Counted from the first letter of the stretch, positions 35,073 through 44,564 are shown. The stretch: DNA of 64,000 nt from Aved-18 sp964606665 (GCA_964606665.1 CAZSHS010000004.1:62001-126000), one strand, 5' to 3'. Numbers and translations are program-made. Notes: generated by a model not told the origin, from the sequence alone.

Positions 35073-36509
35073 TTATGCTTCAGCAAGTTTTTTCGCTTTC
35101 TCTCTGGCTTCATCCAGGTTGCCTACCATGTAGAAGGCTTGTTCTGGCATGTCGTCGCAGTCGCCAGCAAGAATCTGTTTGAAGGATTCAACTGTTTCTT
35201 TCAGAGTGACATATTTACCGCTGATGCCGGTGAATACTTCAGCTACGTGGAATGGTTGACTCAAGAAGCGTTGAATTTTTCTTGCGCGGTTAACTGTGAT
35301 TCTGTCATCTTCAGACAATTCGTCCATACCAAGAATGGCAATGATATCTTGCAAGTCTTTGTATTTTTGAAGAGTCTGTTGAACACCACGAGCTACTGCA
35401 TAGTGCTCTTCGCCCACTACTTCTGGCTTGAGAGCGGTAGATGTAGAGGCTAGCGGATCAACTGCAGGATAGATTCCTAACTCTGCAATCTGACGCGACA
35501 ATACTGTGGTGGCATCAAGGTGAGCAAATGTGGTGGCAGGAGCTGGGTCAGTCAAGTCGTCGGCTGGGACGTAGACGGCTTGTACAGATGTGATTGAACC
35601 ATTTTTGGTGGATGTGATGCGCTCTTGCAACCAACCCATTTCTGTTGCCAGTGTGGGCTGATAACCTACGGCTGATGGCATACGTCCCAGAAGGGCGGAT
35701 ACTTCAGAACCGGCTTGAGTAAATCTAAAGATGTTGTCTACGAAGAGCAACACGTCAGTTTTGGATACGTCTCGGAAATATTCAGCTACTGTCAAGGCTG
35801 ACAATCCAACGCGCATACGCGAACCTGGTGGCTCGTTCATCTGACCATAGACCAGTGAAACTTTGTCGATAACGCCTGAATCTTTCATTTCGTGCCAGAG
35901 GTCGTTCCCTTCACGGGTACGCTCTCCCACTCCGCCGAACACAGAGTAACCACCGTGTTGTTTGGCGATGTTGTGGATAAGTTCCATGATGATAACGGTC
36001 TTGCCTACGCCGGCTCCGCCAAAGAGTCCGACCTTACCGCCTTTGGTGTAAGGCTCAAGCAAGTCGACAACTTTGATACCAGTTTCGAAAATAACGGTCG
36101 ATGTATCAAGGTCGGTGAGGTCTGGGCATGGACGGTGAATTGGCCAGTAGTCATCAGCTTTGACTGGACCCATTTCGTCTACAGGCTCGCCAAGTACGTT
36201 CAAAATTCTTCCTAAGGTACCTTTTCCAACTGGAACCGATATAGGTCTGCCCAAGTTGATGGCAGTCATTCCGCGAGTCATACCGTCGGTTGTGCTCATG
36301 GCAACTGTTCTTACTCGATTATCACCAAGCATCTGTTGCACTTCGCATACGACGGACATTTCGTCTCCAGCGGGGTTAGTGCCTTTGATTTCGATGGCAT
36401 GATAGATTTCAGGCAAGTGACCGGCTGGAAATTCAACGTCGATAACGGCGCCGATAACTTGTACTACTTTGCCTTCTGTTTTTGTGGGTGAATCCAGAAC
36501 TGTGCTCAT
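35073..36509 (-). CDS. atpD: F1-ATPase beta subunit
   Basis: 478 aa, normal family length. Walker A GGAGVGKT, the GERTREGNDLWHEM segment, Walker B region VLLFVDNIFRFTQAGSEVSALLGRMPSAVGYQPTL (given by position ~255-290) and YVPADDLTDPAPATTF are all conserved. It carries the catalytic sites of ATP synthase. First gene of a three-gene minus-strand cluster with the ClpP-like gene and atpC; divergent from the potassium channel gene. Confidence 0.98.
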   Translation of the reverse strand: MSTVLDSPTKTEGKVVQVIGAVIDVEFPAGHLPEIYHAIEIKGTNPAGDEMSVVCEVQQMLGDNRVRTVAMSTTDGMTRGMTAINLGRPISVPVGKGTLGRILNVLGEPVDEMGPVKADDYWPIHRPCPDLTDLDTSTVIFETGIKVVDLLEPYTKGGKVGLFGGAGVGKTVIIMELIHNIAKQHGGYSVFGGVGERTREGNDLWHEMKDSGVIDKVSLVYGQMNEPPGSRMRVGLSALTVAEYFRDVSKTDVLLFVDNIFRFTQAGSEVSALLGRMPSAVGYQPTLATEMGWLQERITSTKNGSITSVQAVYVPADDLTDPAPATTFAHLDATTVLSRQIAELGIYPAVDPLASTSTALKPEVVGEEHYAVARGVQQTLQKYKDLQDIIAILGMDELSEDDRITVNRARKIQRFLSQPFHVAEVFTGISGKYVTLKETVESFKQILAGDCDDMPEQAFYMVGNLDEAREKAKKLAEA

Positions 36510-36619
36510 CTTGGTATGTGATTCTCCGATTTATTTTGACTCAAAATACGTGCATTGGGACACTGAGCCCCGTTTGGCGCCGATTGCCCGTGGCTTGGCG
36601 CAGAAACTCTTGAACATAA

Positions 36620-36634
36620 TAAGGATAGTCCTTA
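36620..36634. promoter_or_regulatory. Palindrome between atpD and the K+ channel gene
   Basis: TAAGGATAGTCCTTA is a perfect inverted repeat with a three-base centre. It lies 110 bases before atpD and 50 before the channel gene, close to a TATAAT at 36658-36663. It resembles the symmetric sites of metal-responsive DtxR-type regulators only loosely; it may be an operator. Confidence 0.35.
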
Positions 36635-36685
36635 ATATGCCGTGGGCTCCAGAATTTTATAATACCTTTTGAGTCTATTTAAGAA

Positions 36686-37687
36686 ATGATTGATTACGAG
36701 AAGAAAAGTATCCATGAGCGTTTGATATCAAACGTTTTTAAGCTTGGCGGTTTGGTGGCGGTAGGCACTATTGGCTTCGTGCTGATTGAGGGCTGGCCGC
36801 CGCTTGACGCGCTTTTTATGACAGTGATGACAATCACTACAGTAGGTTTTGGAGAGCCGCACCCGCTCGATGATAATGGAAAAATTTTCACAATTCTGCT
36901 TATGCTTGCAGGCATCGGATTTGTCCTTTACATCCTGAGCGATATTGTGGAGCTATTAATTGAAGCTAATAGAGGAAGATTGATGAAGCACAAAATTGTC
37001 AAATTGACCGATCACCAGATTGTGTGCGGTTATGGACGCACCGGACAAGAGGTGGCGGAACAATTTATCATTAATAAAATTCCCTTTGTAGTTGTGGAGC
37101 AGGATCCAGAACGAGCCAGACAAGCCGAACTCAGAGGCATATTAGTACTGATGGGCGACGCTTCGGACGACGACTTATTGATTGAAGCGCAGTTGGAGAG
37201 AGCCAAAGGTATTGTTTGCGCCTTGCCAGACGACAGACAAAATGCCTTTATTGCGATTACCGCCAAAGGGCTAAACGAAAAGATTGACGTTGTGTCACGC
37301 GCGGCAAACCCTGGTAGTGAAGCCAAGCTCAAGCGAGCTGGAGTGCGCATGGTAATTTCACCTTACGTTATTTGCGGCAAGCGCTTGGCAGCGTCCATTA
37401 CTCATCCGCTTGTAACGGAATTTCTCGATGTTGTCATGCACGCTCCAGGGCATGAGTTGAGGATGGAACAAGTCGCTATTAAAGAGCGTTCTACCCTTGT
37501 TGGCAGAACATTAAAGGATGCCAATATTCGTCAGACTTCTGGAGTCATGATCCTGGCCGTAAATCAAAATGGTAAGCTGATAACGAATCCATCGCCCGAC
37601 TTAACGTTTGGTGTAGGAGATGAATTAATAGGGTTGGGCGCGCAGCAAGATTTCGATAAACTTGGACAGCTGGCAAGCAGAACTTAA
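36686..37687 (+). CDS. Two-TM potassium channel with RCK (TrkA-N/TrkA-C) domains
   Basis: 333 aa. Two membrane helices (about 18-36 and 67-90) flank a pore loop with the selectivity filter TTVGFGE (51-57; GFG instead of GYG, as in some bacterial channels). A cytoplasmic RCK domain follows (Rossmann motif CGYGRTGQEVAE from residue 114) and a TrkA-C domain at ~250-330. The layout is that of MthK/Kch-like ligand-gated potassium channels. A DUF1292 gene follows after 14 bases, likely in the same transcript. Confidence 0.9.
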   Translation: MIDYEKKSIHERLISNVFKLGGLVAVGTIGFVLIEGWPPLDALFMTVMTITTVGFGEPHPLDDNGKIFTILLMLAGIGFVLYILSDIVELLIEANRGRLMKHKIVKLTDHQIVCGYGRTGQEVAEQFIINKIPFVVVEQDPERARQAELRGILVLMGDASDDDLLIEAQLERAKGIVCALPDDRQNAFIAITAKGLNEKIDVVSRAANPGSEAKLKRAGVRMVISPYVICGKRLAASITHPLVTEFLDVVMHAPGHELRMEQVAIKERSTLVGRTLKDANIRQTSGVMILAVNQNGKLITNPSPDLTFGVGDELIGLGAQQDFDKLGQLASRT

Positions 37688-37701
37688 ACAGGAAGATAAA
37701 A

Positions 37702-38040
37702 ATGAACAACGAACCTACACCAGGACCTGATGACGATGCAATCATCACTTTAGAGGGTGAGGATGGTACTTCATACAACTGTCAAATTTTAGATATTATC
37801 GAATTTGAAGGCAACGATTACGGCATTTTGCTCAAGCTCAAAGATGAAGCAGCAGCCGCAGCGGCGGCCGAAGATGAAGACGACGATGATGATGAGTCGC
37901 TTGTGATCATGCGTTTGATTCAAAAAGAAGATCACTCCATTTTCCGCACCATCGAGTCTGATGATGAATTTGATCGAGTGGTTGCTCATGTTGAAGAGTT
38001 GGCTCGACAAGCCATTTCTTCTGAAGAAGAAATAGTTTAG
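37702..38040 (+). CDS. DUF1292 acidic protein
   Basis: 112 aa. The pattern ITLEGEDGTSYNCQILDIIEF, then YGILLKLKDE and LVIMRLIQKEDHSIFRTIE matches DUF1292, a family of small acidic proteins of unknown role common in Firmicutes and cyanobacteria. An Ala8 run followed by a Glu/Asp run (residues ~52-67) interrupts the middle. Sits between the K+ channel (14 bases) and the kinase-like gene (27 bases). Confidence 0.8.
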   Translation: MNNEPTPGPDDDAIITLEGEDGTSYNCQILDIIEFEGNDYGILLKLKDEAAAAAAAEDEDDDDDESLVIMRLIQKEDHSIFRTIESDDEFDRVVAHVEELARQAISSEEEIV

Positions 38041-38067
38041 ATACTTACATTGAAAACAAGGGACTGA

Positions 38068-39084
38068 ATGTCCAACCGGCACCCTAGCGACTGGATCGGG
38101 GCGAGAATAGGTAATTACACTATTCAAGAACTGGTTGGTGAGGGCACGTTCTCATTCGTTTTTAAATCGCTTGATAGATTGACTCAATCAGAGCGTGCAA
38201 TAAAAGTGCCCAAAGAGGAAGCAGCCAATCCTGAGTTCACGCGCGATTCGCACCCGGTTGGAACCATGGCACCACATGAGGCGGTTCCCACTCAAGTCTT
38301 TGTCAAAAAGATTGACAGATATTCTGTGCAAGAAGCGTCCCCATATAGTATTCACAAGATTCAAATTGCTCGAACAAGGTCAGTATCAGAGCAAGGGCTT
38401 GTTAGTATTGATGATTATTCGCTCGAAAAAGATCGCGTCTTTTCGGTGATGCCACTTATTGCAGGTAAAACTTTTAGACAATACATGCGCTCTGGTCCAG
38501 TACCAGTGGCGGTGCTAAGAAATTTAGCACTCACACTACAGAGACTGAATAATAATCAGGAATTTGGCTATCACGGTGACGTCAAGCCAGAGAACATGGT
38601 GGTCACAAATAGCGGAGTAATTCTTGTAGACTGTGGATTTTTTGGCGCCACCGAATACGGTGAGACTGATGATGAACGCAAATCTTTGATTGTCACAACT
38701 CCTCGATATTATCCGCATCTAAAAGCGGACGATTTACTCGCCTTTGGATTATTGCTCTGGGAAGTGGCTTGTCGTAAGCCCTTATTGAGCGGAGTTTCTT
38801 ACTCGCGCGATTTTGATTTGAAGCGTGTCACTGATGATTTACTTGATATTGTGCATAAAGAAGAAGATCTGGGTAATTTCCATTTTTCCCAAATAATTAA
38901 AACAGAAAAACCAACTTCGACCCGCGGCGGACTGCCAGAAATAATTGAGCATATTCTGATGCGTGCAGTAAGACTCAGTTTTGCAGACGATGGCAAGCTT
39001 GATGCCGCTCCTGGATATGATAGTTTTGAAGAAATAGCTGACGACTTGCGATTGATATCGCAAGAAGGCATTCACTATCTCTAA
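38068..39084 (+). CDS. Divergent protein-kinase-like protein
   Basis: 338 aa, no membrane helix. Kinase landmarks are recognisable but altered: Gly loop GEGTFSFVF (24-32), Lys46 in RAIKVPK, HGD at 169-171 in place of HRD, Asn176 in KPENMVV, and DCG at 188-190 in place of DFG. Metal-binding Asp and Asn and the ATP Lys are kept, so weak activity is possible; the activation segment lacks a clear APE (TTPRYYPHLKADDLLAFG). About 50 residues are inserted after the Lys. Operon context: channel, DUF1292, kinase-like. Confidence 0.75.
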   Translation: MSNRHPSDWIGARIGNYTIQELVGEGTFSFVFKSLDRLTQSERAIKVPKEEAANPEFTRDSHPVGTMAPHEAVPTQVFVKKIDRYSVQEASPYSIHKIQIARTRSVSEQGLVSIDDYSLEKDRVFSVMPLIAGKTFRQYMRSGPVPVAVLRNLALTLQRLNNNQEFGYHGDVKPENMVVTNSGVILVDCGFFGATEYGETDDERKSLIVTTPRYYPHLKADDLLAFGLLLWEVACRKPLLSGVSYSRDFDLKRVTDDLLDIVHKEEDLGNFHFSQIIKTEKPTSTRGGLPEIIEHILMRAVRLSFADDGKLDAAPGYDSFEEIADDLRLISQEGIHYL

Positions 39085-39267
39085 AAGCTTAATAGGCTCC
39101 AGGTTTTATAATTAATAATAAATCCTGACTTTCAAGGTAAGCCTCTTCCCCCGCCGAGGAAATAATAACCTGGTCTAGCACCTGGTGAACAAGCGGTAAT
39201 AGGCGGGCAACAGACCGAAGCTACCGAGATTGCAGGAAACGATCAGCCGTTTGACCACACAAACTTG

Positions 39268-40122
39268 ATGATGAGCGGCAATGACATATTCAAGTCGCCA
39301 CAGGCCGATGTGAAAGGATTCGCCAGTTCAGACCTGCTTTTAGCTGGATTTACTGGTCTGGATAAGGGACCTGGCGCCGATAACAGTGTCATCCTGGCAC
39401 AGTCTCGTCCCGATGGCTTAGCGCAATTCTTTCCCAGCACCTCTCCTGAAGTGAGCAAATATGAGGAAGGCAGGGAAAAAGTTCAAAATGGTGAGAGTCT
39501 GGACTCAGTTTTTGGATCACATTTTAAATCAGCTATGACTGATGCGGATCGTAAAACCCTTGAGGCAAAAGCGGCTTTTGAATCCAGGTTTCCACAGCTT
39601 TTACAAAGTAGCTTGCCAGTGATTGATGCCAAAGAAGGCTTGGTGTCAAACATTCGTAATTTAGAAGCCAACCAGTCTAAAATTCCCGACACGCCAGAAA
39701 ACAAGGAACGGGTGAGAGAGCTTCTTTCCATGGTTTCTTCGATGATAGGCAGTCCAGACAATGATCAAATCGCTCGCGATCCCACTCAAGGAAAAATTAC
39801 TCAGGCAGAAATCGAAAGATTTGCAAGTCTTGCCAATCAATTGCAAGTACCAGGAGCTGCAGATTTGATTCGCAGCTTTAGGAATTTCGCTGAAACATAC
39901 AATCAGCATCAACCTCAAATGGCAGAAGCTGTCACGTTAGGCAAGAATTATACAGAAGCGCTATCTAATCAAATGCAAATCTTTCAAGGAGTGACGGGTT
40001 TGTTTGAACAAAGCGGACACCCGATGGCATCACGTTTTCGTGCCTTGACTGATGGCATTGGCGCCTCAGAGCAACAATTCCTTCAGGAATTTACTCAGCG
40101 ATTCAAATATCAAAAAGCTTAG
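39268..40122 (+). CDS. Helical protein of unknown function
   Basis: 284 aa from the first ATG; two adjacent ATG codons and a TTG at 39265 are all without a ribosome site. The frame stays open upstream to 39169 and reads protein-like (for example GGQQTEATEIAGNDQ), but without ATG, GTG or TTG, so the true start may be a rare codon or the upstream part may carry an error. The product looks soluble and largely alpha-helical; no signal peptide and no family recognised. It ends with a four-base overlap with the convergent lysS. Confidence 0.6.
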   Translation: MMSGNDIFKSPQADVKGFASSDLLLAGFTGLDKGPGADNSVILAQSRPDGLAQFFPSTSPEVSKYEEGREKVQNGESLDSVFGSHFKSAMTDADRKTLEAKAAFESRFPQLLQSSLPVIDAKEGLVSNIRNLEANQSKIPDTPENKERVRELLSMVSSMIGSPDNDQIARDPTQGKITQAEIERFASLANQLQVPGAADLIRSFRNFAETYNQHQPQMAEAVTLGKNYTEALSNQMQIFQGVTGLFEQSGHPMASRFRALTDGIGASEQQFLQEFTQRFKYQKA

Positions 40123-41624
40123 TTCTCTGGCTTTTCTGCTTTTTCTTCTTTATGCGGTTTCATGGTCGGGAAGGCAATGACATCGCGAATGGAAGCAGAG
40201 TCTGTAAGCAGCATTACAAGCCTGTCTATACCGATGCCTATACCCATTGTTGGTGGCATGCCGTATTCCATTGCAAGTAAGAAATCGAGATCTAGAGGCA
40301 TAGCTTCTTCGTCTCCGGCAGCTTTTTTGCGTGCTTGTTCTTCCAGTCGGGCTCTTTGATCTAGTGGGTCAGTAAGCTCGCTGTATCCGTTTGCTAGCTC
40401 GCGTCCGGCAACCATTAATTCGAAGCGCTCGACTTCGCCTGCATTTTTTCTGTGCGCTTTGGTGAGCGGAGAAATCTCGACTGGATAATCGATGATGAAA
40501 GTTGGCTGTATAAGCGTATGTTCGACTTTGTCTTCAAAGATGCTATTTATAACTTCGCCGCGTGTTTTCTCGCCATCGAGCCTGACACCAAGTTCGGTGG
40601 CACATGCTTTTACTTCTTCAAATGTTTTCATCGATTCGACATCTTTGCCTGTAACTTCTTTGATGGCATCGACCATACGAAGACGTTTAAATGGATCTTT
40701 GAAATTGAGTGTCTGTCCTTGATAGACGAGGTCTCCAGTTCCGCAAACTACAGTTGCACATTTAAGCAACATCTCTTCTGTGAAGTCCATCAAGTCTTTG
40801 TAGTCACCATAGGCACAGTACATCTCGAGCATTGTGAATTCGGGGTTGTGTCTTGTGCTAATTCCTTCGTTGCGGAAAATGCGACCAATTTCATACACGC
40901 GCTCGAAGCCGCCCACCACCAGTCGCTTTAAATGCAACTCGGTGGCGATGCGCAAATACAATTCTAAGTCGAGCGTGTTGTGATGGGTGACAAACGGACG
41001 AGCATCGGCACCACCTGCTTCTACTTGCAGTGTTGGTGTTTCGATTTCGAGATAGCCTCTGCTGTCTAGAAAATTACGAATAGTGCGAACGGTCAAGCTG
41101 CGCTTGCGAAGAGTCTCTCGCACCTCTGGATTAATAATTAAATCTACATAGCGATGGCGATATCTTGCTTCCACATCGGTGAATCCACTCCAGCTATCTG
41201 GCAGTGGTTGAAGTGATTTGCAAAGCAATTCAAAGTCTGTGACCTTTACTGATAATTCACCAGCCTTTGTTCTTCGCACGGTGCCTGTGGCGCCTATGAT
41301 GTCTCCTTTGTCGAAGAGTTTGAGTGTTTGCAATTTTTCCTTGTCAAGATTTTCTTTGTGACAGAAAAGCTGAATTTTTCCAGATTCATCATATAGATCG
41401 ACAAACATCCAGGTATTGCGTTCGTTCATTACTCGACCGCAAACCCTGACCACATCTTGAGTTTCGCTCTCGTTGGCAAGGTCTTTGTATTTTTCCTGCA
41501 GGTCTTTATTTTGATGGGTGCGATCGAATTTATAGGGATAAGGCTGTACACCTTGATCGCGCAGAGTCTGCAGTTTTTTCAAGCGCTCGTCTCTAAGACG
41601 CGAGCTTTCTGAATCCTTACTCAA
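40119..41624 (-). CDS. lysS: Lysyl-tRNA synthetase, class II
   Basis: 501 aa. An N-terminal OB-fold anticodon domain (residues ~60-150) is followed by the class II core with motif 1 (FLDSRGYLEIETPTL), motif 2 (FRNEGISTRHNPEFTMLE) and motif 3 (GIGIGIDRLVMLL). It charges tRNA-Lys. Length and motifs are those of bacterial LysRS. Divergent from gyrA across a 196-base spacer. Confidence 0.97.
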   Translation of the reverse strand: MSKDSESSRLRDERLKKLQTLRDQGVQPYPYKFDRTHQNKDLQEKYKDLANESETQDVVRVCGRVMNERNTWMFVDLYDESGKIQLFCHKENLDKEKLQTLKLFDKGDIIGATGTVRRTKAGELSVKVTDFELLCKSLQPLPDSWSGFTDVEARYRHRYVDLIINPEVRETLRKRSLTVRTIRNFLDSRGYLEIETPTLQVEAGGADARPFVTHHNTLDLELYLRIATELHLKRLVVGGFERVYEIGRIFRNEGISTRHNPEFTMLEMYCAYGDYKDLMDFTEEMLLKCATVVCGTGDLVYQGQTLNFKDPFKRLRMVDAIKEVTGKDVESMKTFEEVKACATELGVRLDGEKTRGEVINSIFEDKVEHTLIQPTFIIDYPVEISPLTKAHRKNAGEVERFELMVAGRELANGYSELTDPLDQRARLEEQARKKAAGDEEAMPLDLDFLLAMEYGMPPTMGIGIGIDRLVMLLTDSASIRDVIAFPTMKPHKEEKAEKPEN

Positions 41625-41741
41625 TTGAGAATCTCCAATTAATTGATTTGAATGAATAATTTACCTAGAATGAGGGGGTCAAGACCTGAGTCAAACCTAA
41701 GAAAACTCAAGGTTTCGGGCGAAATCGCCACGATACTTTCA

Positions 41742-41750
41742 TGATATAAT
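41742..41750 (+). promoter_or_regulatory. Probable extended -10 promoter of gyrA
   Basis: TGA-TATAAT is an extended -10 element with no clear -35 box 17 bases upstream. Initiation near 41757 gives a leader of about 65 bases ending with the GGGGG ribosome site before the GTG of gyrA. Confidence 0.5.
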
Positions 41751-41820
41751 TTATCTTTCTTATAGCTGCTTCAAAGCGGCATGGTATCTATATTTACGTG
41801 TATCAGGGGGTTCTTGAATA

Positions 41821-44352
41821 GTGAGCCAATCAAGCGGCAATGCCGGCGGTGGAGCCGGTTCGGGCGGGACAGGACGAATAATTACCATCGACCTTAAAGA
41901 GGAAATGCGCAAGTCTTTCATAGACTATGCCATGTCTGTCATCATTTCCAGAGCCATTCCAGATGTGCGCGACGGCTTGAAGCCAGTGCACAGACGCATT
42001 ATTTTTGGTATGAACGAGCAAGGGCTTGCGCCAACAGAGCGATATCGTAAAGCCGCTAAGACAGTGGGCGAAGTTATGGGTAACTATCACCCTCACGGCG
42101 ACCAGGCTATATACGATGCGCTTGTCAGGCTCGCTCAGCCTGAAAGCACAAGATACATGCTTGTTGATGGTCATGGAAATTTCGGCGACTTAGATAATCC
42201 GCCTGCTGCTATGCGATATACAGAAGCTCGTCTGGCGCCAATTGCGATGGAAATGCTTGCTGACATCGATGCTGAAACAGTTGACATGCGCGCAAACTTT
42301 GACGACAGTCGCAAAGAGCCAGTCGTTTTGCCATCGCGAGTGCCGGCACTATTATTGAATGGATCTGCAGGTATTGCAGTTGGTATGGCAACCAATATTC
42401 CTCCTCACAACTTGAGAGAAGTGATGGATGGAATCATTGCCAAAATCGATAATCCTGAACTTACTTCCAAAGAATTGATGCAATGGGTCAAGGGTCCTGA
42501 TTTTCCATCGAGCGGGACTATTATGGGCACTGAAGCGATTGAAGAAGCATTTCTTACTGGTCGCGGTTCTATCATGGTTCGTGGCGATGCCACCATCGAA
42601 CAATTGCCAGGTGGAAACGGTCGTCAATCTCGAATGGCCATTATTGTCACTACCCTTCCGCATTTGGTGGGACCTGAAGCCTTTGCTAAGCGCGTGGCAG
42701 AGCTTGTGCGCGGCGAGCGTTTGACAGGAATAAGTGACGTCAACGACGAAACGGATAGAAGCGGTCTTCGAGTAGTAATAGAGCTAAAACGTGATGCTCA
42801 CCCTGAAGTTGTATTGAACAACTTGTACAAACATACTCAGTTGCAACAGTCCTTCCCAGTAAATACTCTTGCTCTAGTGCGTGGACGTCCTGCAACTCTG
42901 CAGTTGTCTGCACTGCTTCAAGAATTCATCGATCACCGTATTGATGTGGTGACGCGCCGTACAAGATATCAATTGCGCAAAGCCGAAGAGCGCGCCCATA
43001 TTTTAGAAGGCTATTTAAAAGCACTCAAAAATATCGAAGAAGTAATTCAAATTATTCGCAAGGCTGATTCGACTGAAGAAGCCAGACAAGGTTTGATTTC
43101 TAAATTTGGTCTTGACGAGCTGCAAGCAAACGCAATTCTGGAAATGCAATTGCGCCGCCTGACAGGATTAGAAACAGGCAAAATTCAGAAAGAATATGAC
43201 GAGATTCAAGCCAAAATTAAAGAGTACAAAGAGATGCTCGATAATCGCCAGCTTGTACTTGATGTAATCAAAAAAGAATCTATACATATTCGCGACAAAT
43301 ATGGCGACGATCGCAAGACTCGCATTGAAGGCAAAGTCGATACCGACATCTCGGCTAAAGACCTCACGCCTAATGAAGCAATGGCTGTATTCATCACAAA
43401 CCAGAACTATATCAAGCGAATTCCGCTCGATACATTTAAGCGTCAACGTCGCAACACTCGCGGCGTAACTGGTATGAAGACACGTGAAGAGGATGAAATC
43501 CAACACTTCTTTGTAGCCAATATGCATGACCGCTTGCTTGTATTCACAAGTAGAGGTCAGGTCTATCCTATTGAAGTAATGGACTTGCCAGAAGGCGGAC
43601 GCACTGCTCGTGGTCTGGCTCTAGTCAACCTGGCACCGATTGGCCAAGAAGAAAATGTCACAGCCGTTATTCCGGTGGCTGAATTCAAAGACACGTCACA
43701 TTTGATTATGCTCACAGCCGGTGCTTACATCAAGAAAGTGCCAATGTCCGAATTCGCTAGTATCAGACGTAGTGGCATCATCGCTATTTCTCTTGGTGAA
43801 GGAGATGAGCTTGGCTGGGTGAAAACATCTACCGGCAAGTCTGATGTACTAATCGGCACAAGCAATGGTATGTGTATTCGATACAGCGAAGAAGAGCTGA
43901 GACCAATGGGTCGAGCTGCTCGCGGTGTACGTGCTATCACCTTGCGTGAAACAGACAAGATTGTCGGATTCGATGCGGTGGAGCCAAAAGATACTCACAG
44001 TATCTTAGTGGTCACAAACGACGGCTATGGCAAACGAGTCAAATTCGACGAGTTCAGACAGCAAGGTCGCGGTGGTGTAGGCATCATCGGAACCAAGTTC
44101 AAGTCTTCTACATCAAGACTCGCCTGCTTGACTGTAGTAGGGCCTGAAGACCATGTTGTCATCGCCACCGCCAACGGTGTCGTGGTACGGCAGCAAGTTT
44201 CTGAAATTAGTTCGCAAGGAAGAATGGCAACTGGAGTTCGTATCCAGCAGCTTGGTACAGATGATTCGGTGGTTTCTGTAAGCCCATTCGTCGACCCGAC
44301 GGGTGCTCAAGATCTGGGCGATGTTGGAGAAGAAGATTCTGCTGCAGAATAA
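41821..44352 (+). CDS. gyrA: DNA gyrase subunit A
   Basis: 843 aa from a GTG preceded by AGGGGG. The catalytic Tyr133 lies in AAMRYTEARL, and the quinolone region reads GNYHPHGDQAIYD; the position of E. coli Ser83 is Gln95 here, while the acidic residue corresponding to Asp87 is kept (Asp99). The C-terminal beta-pinwheel has the GyrA box QRRNTRG, which separates it from ParC. It introduces negative supercoils with GyrB. A Gly/Ser-rich N-terminal extension of about 18 residues is unusual. A terminator follows 57 bases after the stop. Confidence 0.97.
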   Translation: MSQSSGNAGGGAGSGGTGRIITIDLKEEMRKSFIDYAMSVIISRAIPDVRDGLKPVHRRIIFGMNEQGLAPTERYRKAAKTVGEVMGNYHPHGDQAIYDALVRLAQPESTRYMLVDGHGNFGDLDNPPAAMRYTEARLAPIAMEMLADIDAETVDMRANFDDSRKEPVVLPSRVPALLLNGSAGIAVGMATNIPPHNLREVMDGIIAKIDNPELTSKELMQWVKGPDFPSSGTIMGTEAIEEAFLTGRGSIMVRGDATIEQLPGGNGRQSRMAIIVTTLPHLVGPEAFAKRVAELVRGERLTGISDVNDETDRSGLRVVIELKRDAHPEVVLNNLYKHTQLQQSFPVNTLALVRGRPATLQLSALLQEFIDHRIDVVTRRTRYQLRKAEERAHILEGYLKALKNIEEVIQIIRKADSTEEARQGLISKFGLDELQANAILEMQLRRLTGLETGKIQKEYDEIQAKIKEYKEMLDNRQLVLDVIKKESIHIRDKYGDDRKTRIEGKVDTDISAKDLTPNEAMAVFITNQNYIKRIPLDTFKRQRRNTRGVTGMKTREEDEIQHFFVANMHDRLLVFTSRGQVYPIEVMDLPEGGRTARGLALVNLAPIGQEENVTAVIPVAEFKDTSHLIMLTAGAYIKKVPMSEFASIRRSGIIAISLGEGDELGWVKTSTGKSDVLIGTSNGMCIRYSEEELRPMGRAARGVRAITLRETDKIVGFDAVEPKDTHSILVVTNDGYGKRVKFDEFRQQGRGGVGIIGTKFKSSTSRLACLTVVGPEDHVVIATANGVVVRQQVSEISSQGRMATGVRIQQLGTDDSVVSVSPFVDPTGAQDLGDVGEEDSAAE

Positions 44353-44408
44353 TCTTTGATTCTGGCGGCTGACGTCAATCTAATTTGAGCGAATAACTCA
44401 CAACAATT

Positions 44409-44434
44409 AAGAGGTGCTTTTTAGCACCTCTTTC
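44409..44434 (+). terminator. Intrinsic terminator of gyrA
   Basis: AAGAGGTGCT (44409-44418) pairs with AGCACCTCTT (44423-44432) around a TTTT loop, followed by TCT. The T-run is short but the ten-pair stem is perfect. Confidence 0.8.
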
Positions 44435-44564
44435 TGCACTTAGCTAAGTTGCACCCTTTATCTAACGACCATGTCAGATTAAGGGTTCAAGTTACCTTTT
44501 TGCACAGCACCATGCAAAAAGACACTAGCAATCTGTAGTGAGTTATTTGAATGGTCCAAAAGAA

